Shown here: positions 5,866 through 6,592 of the stretch, piece after piece
How positions within the stretch are numbered: position 1 is the first letter of the stretch
Layout of the letters: the number at the start of each line of letters is the position of its first letter
From: Spirochaetales bacterium
GTDB lineage: Bacteria > Spirochaetota > Spirochaetia > Sphaerochaetales > Sphaerochaetaceae
DNA length: 6,592 nt
Assembly (NCBI GenBank): GCA_028723145.1
Contig: JAQYFM010000129.1
Span: 1-6,592, forward strand
Reading direction: 5' to 3'
Program-made: the position numbers and the translations under genes
Notes under the pieces: generated by a model
What the model saw: the letters and a program-made list of their open reading frames with translations, nothing else
The model's database searches: none
What the model was told of the DNA's origin: nothing

Positions 5866-6293
5866 GGTTGATTATTCGCTTAGAAATTACCTTACATCTT
5901 TTTTTCAGAAAGCTATTTCCTAAATTAAAATATAATTTTGAAGATGATAATCATAGTTTCTATCAATTATTTTTTTGCATTCTATCATAGCTATCACAAT
6001 GCATTAATTTATTTTGATGGTTTTCCAATTTTTAATATTTCAACAAGCTATATACTTATGATTGAGTGAAAACCAAATTGTTCATTAAAAAGCAAATCTG
6101 TTATTTAAAGTTCTTTAAAATTATTCTTAACTTGAAAAATTTTTCTTTTGATGATCTTGAACATCCTGTTAGTACTGTAATAAAAGAAATTTTCCTTAGT
6201 AGTTTTTCATTTTTTTAAATATCAAAGCTATTTAACAAAGTGATATCTGAGACATAATCATATTAAGGGTTCTTATCTACTGAAATTCCAATA
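5866..6293. other. AT-rich intergenic region without a convincing gene
   Basis: About 430 bp between the thrS promoter and the tnpB-side hairpins. It is very rich in A and T with many stops in all frames. I see no tRNA, no protein with a recognisable motif and no clear terminator. Small items present: an 11-bp palindrome ATGATAATCAT (5944-5954), an inverted repeat TGCATT/AATGCA (5976-5981 and 5998-6003) around the palindrome ATAGCTAT, and a second copy of TATTTTGATGGT near 6010-6022 that also occurs at the thrS -35 region. All could be chance in sequence of this composition. It may be a degraded remnant or upstream flank of the mobile element. Confidence 0.6.
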
Positions 6294-6344
6294 GGAAGCT
6301 TTTTTACATAAAGTAGCAAGAAAGCTTCCGTCCCTTTAGGGCGG
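6294..6344 (+). repeat. Tandem hairpin block upstream of tnpB, possible element end
   Basis: Two adjacent stem-loops occur in 51 nt. The first pairs GGAAGCTTTTTT (6294-6305) with AAGAAAGCTTCC (6318-6329) in 12 pairs, one of them T-G when read as single strand or RNA. The second, CCGTCCCTTTAGGGCGG (6328-6344), has CCG/CGG and CCCT/AGGG arms with one bulged T and shares two bases with the first. IS200/IS605-type elements lack terminal inverted repeats and carry such imperfect subterminal hairpins, and the RNA guides of TnpB end in similar stems. The block lies about 80 bp before the tnpB-like start, so it could be the left end of that element or the right end of an earlier one. No boundary can be fixed from one copy. 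Confidence 0.45.
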
Positions 6345-6387
6345 ATGATGAATTGCAGTTTTATTTATAATACAGATAGTTGCAGCA

Positions 6388-6417
6388 TAGACAGTTAAGC
6401 TGAACAGTTGATATAAT
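6388..6417 (+). promoter_or_regulatory. Promoter of the tnpB-like gene
   Basis: TAGACA (6388-6393), an 18-nt spacer and a perfect TATAAT (6412-6417), which with the preceding TG makes an extended -10 (TGATATAAT). Transcription would start about 7 nt later, essentially at the ATG at 6424, implying a very short or absent leader. Another perfect TATAAT at 6366-6371 lacks a good -35 but would give a leader of about 45 nt. Confidence 0.6.
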
Positions 6418-6423
6418 GTATTC

Positions 6424-6592
6424 ATGACAGACGACGAGCGTTTAGCAAAGAACAATACTATAAGAGAAACACTTAAGGAGACTAAGCTACGTCATGCATC
6501 CATGCGTCCATTCGTCGTTGAACTCAAGCTTGATTTAAAGTGTCTGAACAAAACAGAAAGAGAAAAACTCAAATCATATTTCACGGAGTGCA
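6424..6592 (+). CDS. tnpB: TnpB-like (IS200/IS605 OrfB) protein, N-terminal fragment cut by window edge
   Basis: The open frame starts at ATG 6424 and runs off the window after 56 complete codons. It reads MTDDERLAKNNTIRETLKET, then KLRHASMRPFVVELKLDL, then KCLNKTEREKLKSYFTEC. The order TIRETLKxTK, a xVxELKxDL strand, then LxKTxxExLKxxFxE is what I recognise as the N-terminus of a group of IS605 OrfB/TnpB proteins, RNA-guided nucleases linked to IS200/IS605 elements. The RuvC catalytic residues and zinc finger lie beyond the window, so activity cannot be judged. It is the only plus-strand gene. The coding sequence looks less A/T-rich than its surroundings (codons GAC, GAG, CGT, CTC, GTC), consistent with transfer. 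No Shine-Dalgarno sequence lies in the 20 nt before the ATG, and the frame is closed upstream by TGA at 6409-6411. The tnpB assignment rests on pattern memory of a short segment. Confidence 0.7.
   Translation, partial: MTDDERLAKNNTIRETLKETKLRHASMRPFVVELKLDLKCLNKTEREKLKSYFTEC

Noticed and set aside
5850..6022. Direct repeat TATTTTGATGGT at about 5850-5861 and 6010-6022 as a regulatory pair
   Set aside because: Only about 12 bp long in strongly A/T-biased DNA, and one copy is explained by the thrS -35 region.
6066..6218. Possible 50-residue plus-strand ORF starting at GTG
   Set aside because: No ribosome site or promoter, low-complexity K/F/I/L composition expected from A/T-rich DNA, and no recognisable motif.
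1..6592. CRISPR array, tRNA genes or defence-system cassette
   Set aside because: No regularly spaced repeats, tRNA-like cloverleaf or CCA-adjacent T-arm sequence was seen, and apart from the tnpB-like fragment all genes are ordinary metabolic or housekeeping types.

Overview
The window looks like chromosomal DNA from an AT-rich, probably host-associated spirochaete. The main evidence is the first ~136 nt of a 16S rRNA gene at the left edge. It reads 'GAACGAACGCTGGCGGCGCG', then 'TTTTAAGCATGCAAGTCGAG', with a short UUCG-capped V1 hairpin, a combination I associate with Treponema and Sphaerochaeta relatives. This placement is from memory of rRNA signatures, not a search. Sphaerochaeta-type spirochaetes are known for many genes exchanged with Clostridia, which would fit the T-box leader found here.

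Everything except the far right end is on the minus strand, so transcription runs from right to left. From right to left: (a) 6424-6592 (+), the 5' end of a tnpB-like IS200/IS605-type gene cut by the window edge, preceded by a promoter and a compact hairpin block (6294-6344); (b) 5866-6293, AT-rich DNA with no convincing gene; (c) 5541-5865, a strong promoter and a complete T-box riboswitch with an ACC (Thr) specifier, antiterminator and terminator; (d) 3792-5528, thrS, encoding a threonyl-tRNA synthetase that lacks the N-terminal TGS domain; (e) a GC-rich hairpin at 3763-3782; (f) a tightly packed four-gene run at 541-3732: KdgF-like cupin, M32 carboxypeptidase, PgsA-like CDP-alcohol phosphatidyltransferase and HAD-IIB phosphatase, whose ORFs overlap by 1, 4 and 4 nt; (g) a ~400 bp region with the rRNA promoter, an A/T-rich upstream element and a structured leader into 16S.

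The thrS unit is regulated by uncharged tRNA-Thr: the leader ends either in an antiterminator (A1/A2 helices around a UGGG-containing bulge) or in a terminator that uses the same bases. Downstream, the overlapping genes imply coupled translation of a peptidase, a membrane phospholipid enzyme and a phosphatase. No convincing promoter lies between thrS and the cupin gene, so that run may depend partly on readthrough from thrS. The most notable points are the complete Thr T-box in a probable spirochaete, the TGS-less ThrRS, the pairing of PgsA with a HAD phosphatase, and the tnpB-like gene with little or no leader beside a terminal-type hairpin block.
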